DNA of 64,000 bases from Erythroxylum novogranatense (GCA_029891385.1 CM057225.1:11376060-11440059); one strand, 5' to 3'. Shown: positions 12,298-25,036, numbered from the stretch's first letter. Numbers and translations: made by a program. Notes: generated by a model not told the origin, from the letters alone.

Positions 12298-15200
12298 TAT
12301 AACACCCCACTTTTATAAAGCATATACCCAAACATACCGATGGTATTTGAGAACATACTTTATGAGGATGACATGCTAGAATAGTCAGTCAATCATAACT
12401 ATTAAAAACTTTTCACACATATTTCAAAAAACCACTAATCAAAATGGGCCTATATTTTTATTTCATAAACATCATACTCGCAATTATTATTACACTCATT
12501 GATCAATCTCCTTTACAAACATTTCAAATTAGGAAAGTCATTACAAAACATAATTATTCAGAAACACGTGATACAATAATTACGGAATATGTTTTTCAAT
12601 ACAAAATAATGAAATACATATGCACACGCGAACTGATCCCGACCTCTATCTCTTACTCGAATGTAGTGACTAGACTCTAACTTCTATAACTAGAGATCTT
12701 TTCTAAGCTTGAAAAATATTACAAATATTTGGTTGAGTTTTGTAAACTCAGTGAATGGACCATACTCGATGGCTCACTTAATCACATAATACATTAATTC
12801 ATATACTCACAAACGTCACATCACTTCATTAATTCAACATGTTGAGTCACATATATTTCATGTTCACTTAAATCATATTTCACATTCAGAAATCATTCAA
12901 ACTATTTATTTCAACCATTTAAATTGATACACTCATATTTTCATATATGTTTAGGACTTAATTCGTAGTCATTTACATTCATTTTATGTTTATCTATGGT
13001 TGGTTTATCATGTTTTAGCATTATTTGAGGTCCATTGACGTAAAATGCATAAATGATACAAATACACTTGAATTGCACTATTTTTGCGTTTTTAGCAGAC
13101 TTGACCTTTAGTCATTGTGAGATTTTTATCTCGATATTGGTTAAGCCAAAAATTCTGAAATTTCATACGTAAATGCTTGACTCATTGATGGATGTTTTGG
13201 GACCAATTTCAGATTTTTTCAAGCTGGAATTTAAGAGAAATAAATTAACGAAAATTCACGTCATATTGTAGGGCGCCAGAATGACCTATCGACTATGTTT
13301 CGGCCATAACTTTTGACTCAGATGTCGAAATCCCGTGATTCAAGTCTCATGTCGAAGCTAACTTAGAGACGAAGACACTGACAAAATTTGTGCTCTTAAG
13401 TCATCACCAATTGATTTTTATTCACTATCGAAATTTACCTTGAAAAATCCATGCTACAGCTAGCCCATGCACCAGAGATGAAAACAAGAAACATGGCTGG
13501 GTTTGCGTGAAAGGTGGACCAAACCATAATTTTTTATTTGTCATATCAAGGTATAGGATAGAAGAGCCGAAGCAACTTGTAACGTGAAGCAGTGACGACA
13601 GCAGAAAAAGTTGAAGAAAAAGAAAGAGATTATGCGTGAAGTGAGACATGCAGAAAAGGATTTTGAATACATAGAAACATCCAAATGGAGATGCCTGCTG
13701 ACGTGGATATTGGATGGAGAGAAGACAAAGGAAAATTGTTGCATGTGTTGAAGAGACTGGTGAAGAAAGAAAACAACTGAAACGTGTTTATAGGCATGAA
13801 TCAAGCAAGCATGCAGCTGGTGGATTAAAAAGAAACTAACAAAAAGACAAAGCAGTCACCAAACTTCCTCTCCATTCACGCATAAGACAACAAGCTCCAT
13901 CCACTTTCACCCATTTTCAATGCTTACAGCCTCCATTTTCTAAATAAGCATGCACCAGCCACCAAACATTCACCAGCTCTCTCATACACACATCACGCCA
14001 CTCACCAAAAGCCACCCATTCTAAGCCTTCATTCATTAACGCTCTATCGCACAACATTCTTCATATCTCCACACAAAAAAAACAGCCTTCAACCTCCACT
14101 CAATCTCTACCACCAGCTCTCTCTCATCATTTAATTTCTAGACCTCACAACTTCACAAAAACTTCAGCCAATATTTCCGTTTCCATTTAACCAAAGCAAC
14201 ACACATCCAAGCAACATAGATAGCCCTCCATCCTCTCACTCATACAAGCCTTCATTCATCTTTCCAGCAGCTTCAATCCTCATCAAGATGCAACCAAGAG
14301 TCTTCACCAACATTCCAGCCTCCGTTTACCCAACAACGCAACATTCATTCATCACCAAAGAAACAACCATGCAAGAAGAGGGGAGAGCTCATTTTATTTT
14401 GCTGCATATTTGGAGCTTTGTTCTTAATTTGTATTTGATTCAGTCATGAGCATGTTCAAAGTTTATGTTTGTGGATTGTTTGGCATGATGATTTGTGGCT
14501 AGAACTTTAATTTCTCTTAGGGATTTGATATTTTTGATGATGCTTTAATATTAAATTTTGCTATAATCCATGATTGAATATTCATATGCTTGTTGATTTT
14601 TCCTTGGATTTATTTGTTATTCCTTTAGACTATTGGAAAATGACTTGGTATTAATTCACCTTTGGGAGAAGGGAATTTTTTCCTAGAAGATAAAAGGAAA
14701 ATTGACTAAGATTTGCTTGTGAGTTGGGAGACCCAAGAACCTTAGGAGGTGAAGATTGAAGTTTTGGGACTTAAGAAACTCTAGGAAAAACTTAAGTAAG
14801 GGATTACTAAGTGACGTCTAGAGTGGATAAATTAATTCATCTTTGAAAAAAGGGGATTAATTACTCTTAAAATTCACCTACAAGGGTAGAATATTTCAGT
14901 TGTAGAAAATAGCTAATTTAATATTAAAGTTGACAAAAATATCATTCCCTAAGAGAAAATCATTCCCTTTGTCGTTAAAACTTTTAATTGGTAAATTTTT
15001 AAAATCTTTTTTTAATTAGTTACTGCACTAATTTGTCATATTCATAGTTATTTTGGTCGCATCGAATTTGGTAGTTGTTTAGAAATTTATTTAAGTTAAT
15101 TTTGTTCAAAAAAAGAAAAAAAATTCTTTACATTAATTTTAATTTTCTAAAATTTCATCTAACTCAATTTCAAATATCGTTAGCTAGCGTAGAATTAAAT

Positions 15201-17863
15201 TTTCTCATAATCCATGTGGACACGACTCGGTTCTTACCGATCTATTACTCACTTCGACAACCGTGTACTTGCGGTTCACGAACATAAATCATACATATCA
15301 AATGCATATGCAATGCTCATAAGACTCATTTTCAATTGTTATTATTGAGAACGAGTTTCTGTAATTGTCCTGTATCTATTATAGATATCAGGCTCATTAA
15401 TAACTGTCCCTTATCCGTTGAAGATACATGGCTCATTATACATAGTGAGCTTTTGACTCTTAATCACTTTCTGAGCTTTAAACTCTAATTCGGTGGCCAC
15501 TTTGATCACAACAACCTTTATCTATTCATGTATTCATGTAATGAAATGCATCACATTCACATATATTCAATTAATAGCTTACGTTCAATTTCACATTCAC
15601 ATTCATATTTTTCATTGGATCGATGTTTGACATTCAACAATAATGTTGATGATCACTTATTTCATTCACATTCACATATATCATCGGACTTTGGTCCAGC
15701 ATTCAACAATGATGTTGAGTATCACTTATTCGTTCAAATTCACGTTTAAGGAGCACTTCCAATAGTTTTTATTCATGCATCAAACGCCTCAGACATTCAA
15801 TGTTTGAAATTAACACAATCACATTCATTTAATAATTTAATAAAATTAAAAAATAATTAATCAAGTGAGACCATCTAGGTTGACTTAGTTTGCTCCAGAT
15901 AGCTATTACCTCAAAGTTCTGACAACGTCTAGATGTTGTCGCTCTAATTGTTCTCCTATATCATGCAACACACATTTACACACATCACAACTTTGCACAC
16001 TTATAAGTACTCATTTATGCACAAATGTGTATATGGATTATATACAATGCATGCTCATTGAGAATCTCGGATATATTTCCTTTATTCTCATCTTATGATC
16101 ATTAATACTTCAAAACTCATATATGTCTAATTTAAACTTAGGTTTACACCTCAATACTACAAATTTATTCTAAGGTCATCGCTCAATCAAGCACTAAAGT
16201 TCATGGCTTAATACACTTGATCATTGTAACTACATCAATCAATCATTATTAGTCCTTTCCTAATGAATTCAGATGACCATGAATTTTTTTGGAGAGGCAG
16301 GAAAATATGTGAGGAGTTTGTGGTTCAAATTTCAAGTCAATCGAAGGTTCAAAAAAGAAGTTATGGTCAAAAGAGTGAAGGGTGTCAAACGGCTGTGCAC
16401 CTTCACTGTCACGATCGTGCACAAGTGCACTTCCTAATGCTTCCTCTCTATCACAATCATGCTTGTGCATGATCATGCAACTCCCTAATGTCTTTGCACA
16501 ATCTCTTATTCAAGCTTCATTCCAACTTTTCTCAAAATAGATTTTAGGGTCAATTTTTCATGGCCATTTTGATAAGGAAAATGAAGTATTTAGGTAATAC
16601 ATTCTTCTAAAAAAATGTTTCCATATGTCTTATGTTTCTAATGACAGCAATTTCATGAATTTTGGTTCAGTATTATGCAAGTTATACCTAAAATACGACA
16701 AAATGTTTCCAAATCGTGATAACACATTGTACTCAACTTCAAGACAAAATTTAAAACCCTTAAAGATAGAATTCAAATTTGATTCCTTCATGAAAAATAT
16801 AGCTATATGTCTCTAGTTTAATTAAAATTAAAATCATCCCATTTGGATGTCTACAGATCAAGATATGGCTAAAATACAGATGTTTATTCAGTGAAAACAC
16901 TCCATTTATCATATTCCAACACATTTCATCATTTTCATCCTAAACTCATCATCAAATATGCTTAATTTAACAAAGCCATGAAGATTAATATGTTACTTAC
17001 TTGATTTACCTAAAACTTCTTCAAGAATCTTCAAGAAATCCTAGCTCCTCCAACATACACGATCATCAACTTTTAAGGTGGAATAAAGTAGGTTTTTTTG
17101 TAACAAGATGTAGAAATAACAAAACTCTTGAAGTATAAAGTGAAAGATGACGACGACTCAAAATTGAGAGTAAGGTTGGTAAGAAAATGCCATGAATGGA
17201 GAAGAAGAAGGGAAGAAGGTGAAGAACGAAATGAAGAGAGAGCATTTAGCCAAAGAAATAAAATGAAAGACCAAATGGTTGTCTATCATTTAGGCCATAC
17301 GTAAGTGAGGTGTGTGGCAAGGAAAATGACACTTTTCACTTGCCATATGCCACCACCTTATAGTCTTTACTTGGTCTTTTAAACTACTAGTCCATTGTTT
17401 CCCCATTTCTAATCCAATTGTCTCCCAATTTTTATGACACTTGTCATTAAATCTTAATGTCACTTATCAATAATTTCTGCTGCCATTTGACAATTAATTC
17501 TACTACTATTTATAATTTGTTCTGTCACTTGTCATTTTTCCTAGAACAAGAATACCCATAATTTTGGAAAATTATCAAATTTTACCAAAAATTCTAAATC
17601 AATAATTTAATTCACCAAATCAATTTTTAAGGAAAAATATTCACTATCCATATCATAATCATATTAAAACAATAATTTATACCCCAAAAATGTCAAATGA
17701 GTGCATGAACAAATCATTGTAATGTGTGAAATAATCAAATTCACGTGTATGTATGCTAAATTATACACGAGCATGAAGTGCATGTCTTAATTTTCTCATT
17801 GATATATCTTATGTATAGTATTCTAGGGTTCTAACCCTTAGTATGGGAAAACTGGATGATACA
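12298..17863 (-). mobile_element. Solo LTR (family C), Ty3/gypsy type, minus orientation, with a nested LTR
   Basis: The + strand starts TATAACACCCCACTT, matching the reverse complement of the 3' end of the 29286/41891 LTR, and ends in a GATGATACA resembling the reverse complement of that LTR's 5' end. Inside, in the same order and orientation, are the homologous landmarks: a GAGTTTTGTAAACTC stem-loop (12735-12749), a hairpin near 15370-15391, and a segment at 15880-15965 aligning with the region around 32600-32690. Flanking 5-mers are GTACC and ATACT, differing by two transitions, which fits an old insertion. Without the nested LTR it is about 3.3 kb. No internal domain or partner LTR was seen, hence a solo LTR. 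Confidence 0.72.
13011..15295 (+). mobile_element. Solo LTR of a second gypsy-type family, nested in family C
   Basis: It starts TGTTTTAGCATTATT and ends ATACA, and is flanked by an exact 5-bp duplication TATCA (13006-13010 and 15296-15300). The segment at 15215-15283 (CTCGGTTCTTACCGATC then CTTGCGGTTCACG) resembles a terminal motif I recall from Athila-like plant LTRs. 13860-14370 is C-rich, purine-poor, transcript-leader-like sequence. No open frame is worth naming. Removing it rejoins family C sequence on both sides. The family name is tentative. Confidence 0.68.
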
Positions 17864-18240
17864 ATACTAATAGAAAACCTACACATTCTGTCGGTAAGTT
17901 TAGTTAGTGATGAAATTTATCAATGGACAAAGGCGTCGGAGAAACGGTCATAGGTAATAATTTGCAATGAATCACAAAATGTTCGTCGTAAATTAACCGA
18001 CTGACATTTTGTGTAACCGTCGGTGAATATACTAACGGTTATTCTGTGTTGTCTTCGGTCGGTAAAGTTACCAAGAGAATTGGTTATTTTGTCAGTAAGT
18101 TAATGACAACATTACTGACGATTATTAGTTATCCATTGGTAAATCAAATAGATTTTATCGACGAACATTGTTTTTCCATCGGTAAATTTACTAAAATTGT
18201 TTTTTATAATTTTCTTGCATTAAATTTTATTTGATGATCT
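17864..18240. repeat. CACTA left subterminal repeats
   Basis: Short degenerate motifs such as GTCGGTAA, ACCGTCGGTGA, TCGGTAAAGTTACC and CATCGGTAAATTTACT recur in both orientations. They match the motifs at 24750-25036 in inverted sense. In the En/Spm family such repeats bind the element's DNA-binding protein. Confidence 0.7.
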
Positions 18241-18511
18241 TATAGTTGATGCATAATTTAAACAATTATGAGTTATCTGTTGATAATATTTTGATTTGTT
18301 TCTACATTAAATTTGTTAAAATAGAAAGTGGATTAATGATATAAAGTAAAATTATCTTAATTGATAATAAAAAATTATTTTGTACATAATAAATATTTGT
18401 AATTCATACGAAATGACTACAAGTACGCTATTCAGTTGGTGACCACAGATGCTCTGATTACTGTGATGAGGTGCTACCCATTTCTTTCAACTCATCCGCC
18501 TTATTACGAAG
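18241..18511. other. CACTA internal non-coding DNA
   Basis: AT-rich sequence between the left subterminal repeats and the 3' end of the Transposase_24 pseudogene. Nothing else recognised. Confidence 0.5.
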
Positions 18512-20090
18512 CTAAGTTATGTACTTCATCGACTGTTGCAACTGAGTTGCTAATGTCTGTACTGTGTTCCAAAGCTCATGGACTTCATTAGGTGCAAACC
18601 GTCTACTAGATGCTGCTGTACTGGACGTGGAGGATTGCCAATAACATATGTTTGTTAATGAATCTAAGCCGAATATCCTTCCACAATGGTCCCCACCACC
18701 CATGGCATGAAGTTAGGTTTGAGTCTCATCAACACCTTCAGACTGCTGAGACTGTCGTTGAATGTTTTCTTACATTTGATCATATCAAAAGGCAATGTTT
18801 ATTTTAGTAAGTGATAATTATTGAGCATAAATTTCGCATATATTTAGTTCTATATATCAGGTATTGACGAATGTCATATCGTCATGCCTTTTAGTGTGAT
18901 TGTGCAAAAAAAGCTAACAGAGTGTAGGTTTCGTGCTCATAAATTTTTCCTGAATTAGATTAAAATGTTATATGTAAACTATAATTTATAAAAATTTCGG
19001 TAAAATTTTCTCTATTTTTATGATATTTACTCCCTATTGAACAAAGAAAATAATTTAACAACATAACCATATATGACACCAGACATTTATAACATTGTCA
19101 TTCTTCATAATATATATATTTTCATTCTGAATTCACACATCAAATTAAATTGAAATACACCAAAGTAAAAAATTAGAATATAAATGTAAAGTGTAGATAC
19201 TTATAAGTCTCTCTGCATGCTCGTGGTGGGTAATAGAACCTCCAATATGTACAAGAAGACTCTCTCCCCTTGGTCCTTCAAGTCTGTTGGTAGAATTACA
19301 CTTTAAAATGGACACTGCCTTAGTTGATGTCCAATACTTTTGCCAAAGACTCCATATTTGTTCATAAATATAAGGAGGTCGTATACCAGTTTTGTGTATC
19401 GCACCAACAAAGTCTTTATAATATATACGAGTTCGCCTTTCCCATACTTTATAAATAATCGCCTCAAATTCAGAATCCCAAAAGAATTCTTTCTGAAAAA
19501 AGGAAAAACATACGATAAGTACTTATAACCTACAATATTTATCTAATTAATGTATAAAAATAATTAAAAATACAAAAAACACTTTTTTGTACCTTAAACT
19601 CCTTATAGTAAAATTCATTTGTTACATAAGAGATATTCTTCCATATATAACCCTCAAAATCGATCTTCTCCTTGAATTTGGATGTCATGTTTCTTGAGCA
19701 TAGTCCAGATGTAATCAACCTAATATAACAACAATTAATTTTATACCATTTTTTAATTTAAACCTATAACTTAATTATAAAAATATGGTGTTTTATGTAT
19801 TTTCACTTACAAATTGTTGACAATTTTGATGTAAGTTCTTCCATCAGTTCCCCCTCTATGCTGGAGGCTATCTCCTTCATCCGCATCGTTCACCCTTGAT
19901 ACTCTATTAGTATAATGGTGATGGATGGTGTAGCAGTAAGTACGGAAGGTGATACCTCATCTACAAGTGTAGTAGCTAGACGTACAACATTTGATTCAGT
20001 TCCAGCTGAAGAATGTGATGCTTCATTTGGACAGCAACTGGCTCTGAATCGTAGTTTGAACTTTAGTCGCATCATATCTTGTTGTCTCTT
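18512..20090 (-). pseudogene. CACTA Transposase_24-like (Ptta/En/Spm) gene, decayed
   Basis: Likely exons in transcription order: about 20090-19810, 19719-19593, 19492-19201, 18949-about 18860, 18703-18512. The second and third have GT-AG borders and join in frame. Visible family segments are FKEKIDFEGYIWKNIS, then FFWDSEFEAIIYKVWERR, then NRLEGPRGESLLVHIGGS with HHEHAER, then KFMSTKPTL and HNHTKRHDD, and finally GRIFGLDS with a Gln-rich, probably coiled tail. This order is that of plant Ptta/En/Spm proteins, taken to be the element's DNA-binding accessory protein. A TAG stop at 18914-18916 falls inside the fourth exon, just before LFLHNH, and the fourth-to-fifth exon join has no clear donor. 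I therefore call it dead. Confidence 0.8.
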
Positions 20091-20948
20091 TGGTGGTATA
20101 TTTCAACCTAAAATTCATATTTGTGGTCCTTCAATTCCAGAAAATTTCCATATTATAAAGTATAAACTGTCTTGTTAGCTCTTCAAGATACAAAGATGTA
20201 TTTTTATTACCATAAAGAAAGAATGTGCATATCATTCAAACCACAAATTTCAACGCTAGCACACAATTTTTAGCACACAATTAAATTGAGGAAGATTTAA
20301 TAATTTCTGAGATGAATATAAGAAATGGATAATGATTCATAGAAAACTCAACTTTACAAAATTAAGATTGAGATTTTAGAGTTTAACTTTATAAAATTAA
20401 TAGGAAAATTTCATAAGAGTTGGTAGCCTTTTTCAAATTCATAAAAAAGTTGTTGCTTTTGAGAAGGGACTAAAGAGACACTAATTACCATAGATATCCC
20501 TTCAAATGGATATAACTTATGCCTCTTAGTAGGTTTACGTAAGAGTAGGAAAATATATAAACTTAAGAGGAAGCAAAATTATACTTGAAGCGACTATAAA
20601 AATATATACATTTTCGCAAACATATATACCTTTACGTCTTATAAACACATGAATAAGGCATAGAATGTAAGTGTCATTATCAAAATTGGGATATATATAC
20701 TTAAATTATTATACGTATTTAAGCTTCCAAAGATATACACTAGTTAACACCATAAGCCTTACTTTTGTTAATTTTATTTAAAAGATGGTGATTGCATTTA
20801 TTTAATGACATGAAATGAAGCAATACATATTCTACATGAAATATATTCACAAAATTATGTACTAAGTTGGAGGAACATTATTTCAAAAGAATCACGATTA
20901 TAATGGAAAAAATCACAACTATGTTACTATATCAAAATAAGTGAACCA
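20091..20948. other. CACTA internal non-coding DNA
   Basis: AT-rich sequence upstream of the minus-strand Transposase_24 pseudogene. It may contain that gene's first exon or promoter, but I see no protein motif. Confidence 0.5.
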
Positions 20949-21872
20949 CCTCATGTAACATCCCATCACCGATGGGAGGGTTATATTGGTAAATTGGGAC
21001 GAGTTAGGATTCTCCTTATTTTGCATATGCTGAATTGAGCATTCGTTTGGCCTCTAATTTTAGAGGAATAAGTCATTTTGCACATGCATTTTTAGGTACA
21101 TGCATTTCTGACATTTTCGGCAATTTAATTATAAATATAATATGATTTGTGAATTTTGGGATAATTATGCGTGATTGTGATATGTTTGGGAATTTTGGAA
21201 GAATTGGGTTTGAATAGTTGATTTAGAATGGTTTAAGAGTAATTGGCAGTTAATAGAGACCCATAGGAAATTTTCTGAAAAATTCGGGAGAAAATGTCCA
21301 GACCGAAAATTTTCGAGTGACAGACTGGTTGATTAAAGGGTATCGAAATAATTGTCCAATGGTAATGGAAAATTAGATCCTTGATTTTTTTGGAATGAAA
21401 ATGATTGAGCCATTGAAATTTAGAGACTAAAATTAAAAGAATTTGAGGACTTTGAGCTCTAGGTTTAAATCAACCTTTAAAAGCCTTAGGTTTTGAATTT
21501 GATAGAAAAAGCTCACTTTGTCCCTCCTAGGGCACGAATCCTCTTCTCCTTCTTTGGTGATCTTCGTTCCTTTCTCCTTCGCGATCATTGCTTGTTGCTT
21601 TCTTCCCTTTGTGCAAAGCTTAGCTTGATCCTTGAGGAAGATGAAGATTGGTGAGAGTTTAAAGGTTCTCCGTGGGTGTTAGGCGTTGGCGGAGATTTCG
21701 GGAGATTCGAAGATTTAGGGCTTGATTGGTAAGTAAATGGTTCTAATGTTGTTATTTATTGAGTTTGATGCATTTATGGTGTTTATTGTGTAAGATTGGG
21801 TAGTTGAGAGTGGGTTAATACTGGTTTTAGAGAGAGAAATAGCAAAAAATCGATAGGAGAAGACGGAGGAGC

Positions 21873-22070
21873 CCCGCACGTCGCGACGAGGGCCATGCGG
21901 GCATAGTGTATTTTTAGGCTTACCACACCGTGAGTACCTATTTACTCGTCGCGACGAGCATGGCGGCACGTCGCGACGAGCCCTTCGATCCTCGCCGCGA
22001 CGAGCGTATGGGACATCGCGATGAGCGGCCCTTTATGCGCCGCGGCGAGAAACCTTTGGCCGCGGCGAGC
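21873..22070. repeat. GC-rich palindrome cassette in LTR family B
   Basis: Perfect palindromes lie at 21879-21888 (CGTCGCGACG), 21945-21958 (CTCGTCGCGACGAG), 21969-21978, 22014-22023 (CATCGCGATG), 22038-22047 (CGCCGCGGCG) and 22059-22066 (GCCGCGGC), plus an imperfect one at 21991-22004. Most are followed by AG or GAG. The segment is much richer in CpG than its surroundings. Confidence 0.85.
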
Positions 22071-22928
22071 TCCAATTTTCTGAATGGATGTGCTTTAGTT
22101 TTTGGGGGCATAGCTTATGATGTAGACCTCCAATTGAGGTGATTCTTGATTCGTTATGAACTAGAGAGAGAGGTCTATAATTGAGGTAAAGAAAGAAAGT
22201 TTGAATTCCAATTAGAAAGATTTTAATTATTGAACGAAAGTCGAATATGGTATCCTATTGCAACCTAAGGATTGAATTATGATAATTGGAGTTTAAATTT
22301 AGAGACTTAGGAAATCACTAATATGTTTTTGGAGTCTTCAACGGATGATATTGACCTGGTATATAGTGAATTTTGGTTTTGAGACCTTCTTTGAGATTAA
22401 GGGTAATGCATAAATATGGTAGAGCCTATAGTATGAGAAATTGGTTATGAGGCAAAAGATAGTGAAACTGGGGATTAGCGCCGGAAAGTCATGAATATGC
22501 ATCGTACATCTTTTAATAAAGACATGTGCATCATTGAATTGTTCTGATTTCGCAGTTAATAATGGGTAATATTTAACTGTTATAGAGGCACCGTTGGATC
22601 GACATTCTACGGATATTGCTGGGACTTCCAGGAAGTAGCTCGGAAGTTACAGGTGAGTAACCTAGTTGGTTCCTCAATCTTTGTGTGTTTAAATTATGTG
22701 CTTATGCCATGCGGAAGAAATGGAGGGTTTATGTGATTGATTTGGATTGATTTCGGACCATAGGTGTCCGAAGTATCGGTAACTTGTTATTGAAGTGTTA
22801 CGTGTATAAATTGTATTACTTGGTGCAAATGTGAATTGGGGCATGTATTAATATTATGTTATGAAATGATTGATACTGAATTGAAACATATGCATTCCAT
22901 GCATAAAAGTATGATCAGATAATGACAG

Positions 22929-23110
22929 TTGTGACCGGAGCAGCTAATGTATTTCAGAGCTTAAAGCTCAACGCAACAGGGCCTCGAGCCCAACGTATTT
23001 CAGAGCCACAGGCTCACCGTATCAGGGCATTCAAGCCCAACGTATTTCAGAGCCACAGGCTCACCGTATAATGTGCCCGTCACTGGGACAGTTCAGGCGC
23101 ACGGTCACAA
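22929..23110 (+). repeat. Hairpin array in LTR family B
   Basis: An outer inverted repeat, TTGTGACCG (22929-22937) and CGGTCACAA (23102-23110), encloses consecutive small hairpins: GAGCT/AGCTC (22957-22969), GGGC/GCCC (22979-22991), GAGCC/GGCTC (23003-23015), GGGC/GCCC (23025-23038) and GAGCC/GGCTC (23050-23062). The role is unknown. Confidence 0.8.
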
Positions 23111-23699
23111 CACCGTAATAAAATGGGAAGTGTCACATATGCATTGCATAACCATATGATTGAAAATGGACTGTGTGAAAGGCGGAACGCCTTGTATTTG
23201 TAAAATGATAGTGCATGTGATAATTCTGTATATGATACTATGTGATACTCTGTGAATTGACTGTATATGCATGAGTTGGGTGGACCATCGATGATGGTTT
23301 CTTGCTGAGTTCGCAAACTCACCCAACATTACAATTTTTTTTTCAGGACCGTGATAGTAGGCTCCTAGCTCCAGAGTTAGAGATTTTTCTCTACCTTGTA
23401 GATCGTTCCGGCAAGAGAAGTTATGGCACAGAGGTGGGTCAGTTGGGACTTTTGGAGATGACCTAGATAGGAGTTGTTTTAGTTTCTTTTGAGTATTGTA
23501 TGGACAGAATTGTGTAATTATGGATTCAAAAAAATGAAATGAAAAGTATTTTATTTTCAAAGATCGGTTATATTTATTTTGATGCCATGTGGATTATAGT
23601 TGGTATTGCTCGGTAGTGCACCCTTATCGTAGGTTATGTGTCGGAACGACCTGCGGGCGTCCCGGTGCGTACCCTACGGTGAGGAGACGCTACACCTCA

Positions 23700-24749
23700 A
23701 AATTCCTGAGGCCTTATAAAAAGTGAAACACCGTAGGCCTAATGCCAACCAAAACACATAAGACCTAAGAAAAATCATAACACCTTAAGTCTAGTACTAA
23801 GTAAAACACCTAATGCTAAATGAAATACCTAAAGACTAATTCCGAACAAAATATCATGCTAAATGATAAGTAAAGAAACTTACCAATAGTGAGTAAAATG
23901 ATATACCAAATGACCAATGAAAATAAAAGAGCACATAAATAAAACAAAACAACAAGCAAGACAAAAGGTGAACAATAAACTAACAAAATGACATGATGAT
24001 AGACATACGACAAAAAAAAAGGAAAATATATTCTATTTTTGGCAACAAGAGAAACATCTAAGGCCAACACCCAAGTGAAATAATAAGATAAATGATAAAT
24101 GAAACTACTAAATGACAATAAAAAACATAATAAACAATAAGTAAAACTATTTACCAAATGACTAGAGAAAACTACAGACTAAACATAATAATTATTAATT
24201 TTCTATTAATTCTATGTAGTATTCCTTTTAAGTTATGCAATCTTTACACCATAAATCTTCTCTCTATATATTCTACACATTATACTCATTACTACAATCT
24301 TAAATCTGACAACGAACCAAATTAAAGTAATCAACTTTGACAAGACAATGACAATGAAGAGGAGGGAGGCATCGAAAACGATTATACTATACCTGAAGCA
24401 AATGCAACGACGAGGACGAGAATGAGCGCTGAGGAGGTGTGGTGGCATGATGCGCGGTGGCCTTCGGTTGTCACAGAGATGACAAAATTGGCTACCCGAG
24501 GATGGTGGCACATTGATGACGTAAAGCGGCATGACAAGGAGGCATGGTGGGATGACGACAACGGCGGTCGAACAACGTCGACAGATGAGAGAAAATAAAT
24601 GGGACTGTGTGTGATGGATAAGAGGAAGGGGGGGGGGGGGGGAGGAAGCAACGGTAGCTTTAGGTTTAACGAAAACAATGTCGTTTGATGTTAAACCAAA
24701 TGACATCGTTTAAAAAAATAGTTAAACAAAAACAAACGATGATGTTTAC
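23700..24749. other. CACTA internal non-coding DNA with poly-G tract
   Basis: 23700-24180 is an A-rich tract with loosely repeated words such as AAACACCTAA and AAATGAC. 24350-24600 is richer in G and C; frames open on the minus strand there look like low-complexity chance. A 15-base G run lies at 24628-24642. 24670-24740 carries ACGATG/GACATCGTTT words like those at 49.5-50.2 kb. Confidence 0.5.
24628..24642 (+). repeat. Homopolymer G15
   Basis: Fifteen consecutive G on the + strand; prone to sequencing and replication error. Confidence 0.9.
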
Positions 24750-25036
24750 GACTATACTTTACTGACTGAATTTACCAACGAAAAATTTGTCGATAAACTC
24801 TAGCATTATTTATCCCGCTAAGCATTCCTGCTTTCTTTACCGACGGACATATCTTACTGTCACTATATTCCATTAGAAAATTTGTTGGGATGATTCCCTT
24901 CCATATTTACCGACGGATATTGTTTTCATCACAAGTCAAAATTTTTTTTGACAAATTTACCGATGAATAATGATTTTCTATTGGTAATTTCCAACGGTTC
25001 AGTTTCCATCGGTAATTATCCATCGATAATAACTAA
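24750..25036. repeat. CACTA right subterminal repeats
   Basis: TTTACCGACGGA occurs twice (near 24837 and 24930) with variants such as AATTTACCGATGA, ATCGGTAATTATCC and ATTGGTAATTTCC, mirroring those at 17880-18200. Confidence 0.75.

Larger units (their letters stand above)
20954..23694 (+). mobile_element. Solo LTR (family B), Ty3/gypsy type
   Basis: It begins TGTAACATCCCATCACCG, the same opening as the 29286/41891 LTRs, ends GACGCTACA, and is flanked by an exact 5-bp duplication CCTCA (20949-20953 and 23695-23699). The length is 2741 bp with no internal domain or partner. It carries a GC-rich palindrome cassette (21873-22070), a hairpin array closed by TTGTGACCG/CGGTCACAA (22929-23110) and a GAGTT/AACTC stem-loop (23307-23320). 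The opening and internal order relate it to chromovirus-type (Tekay/Del-like) LTRs; that clade name is from memory of such LTRs, not a search. Confidence 0.88.

Noticed and set aside
21930..22142. Arg/Asp-rich 70-codon frame resembling a DPRRDE repeat protein
   Set aside because: It is produced by the CGTCGCGACG palindromes of LTR family B.
22929..23110. CRISPR-like array
   Set aside because: Short hairpin units with irregular spacing in a plant LTR; no repeat-spacer structure.
24233..24706. 157-codon minus-strand frame with Pro run
   Set aside because: It spans the poly-G tract (read as Pro) and GC-rich DNA within the CACTA element; no domain.
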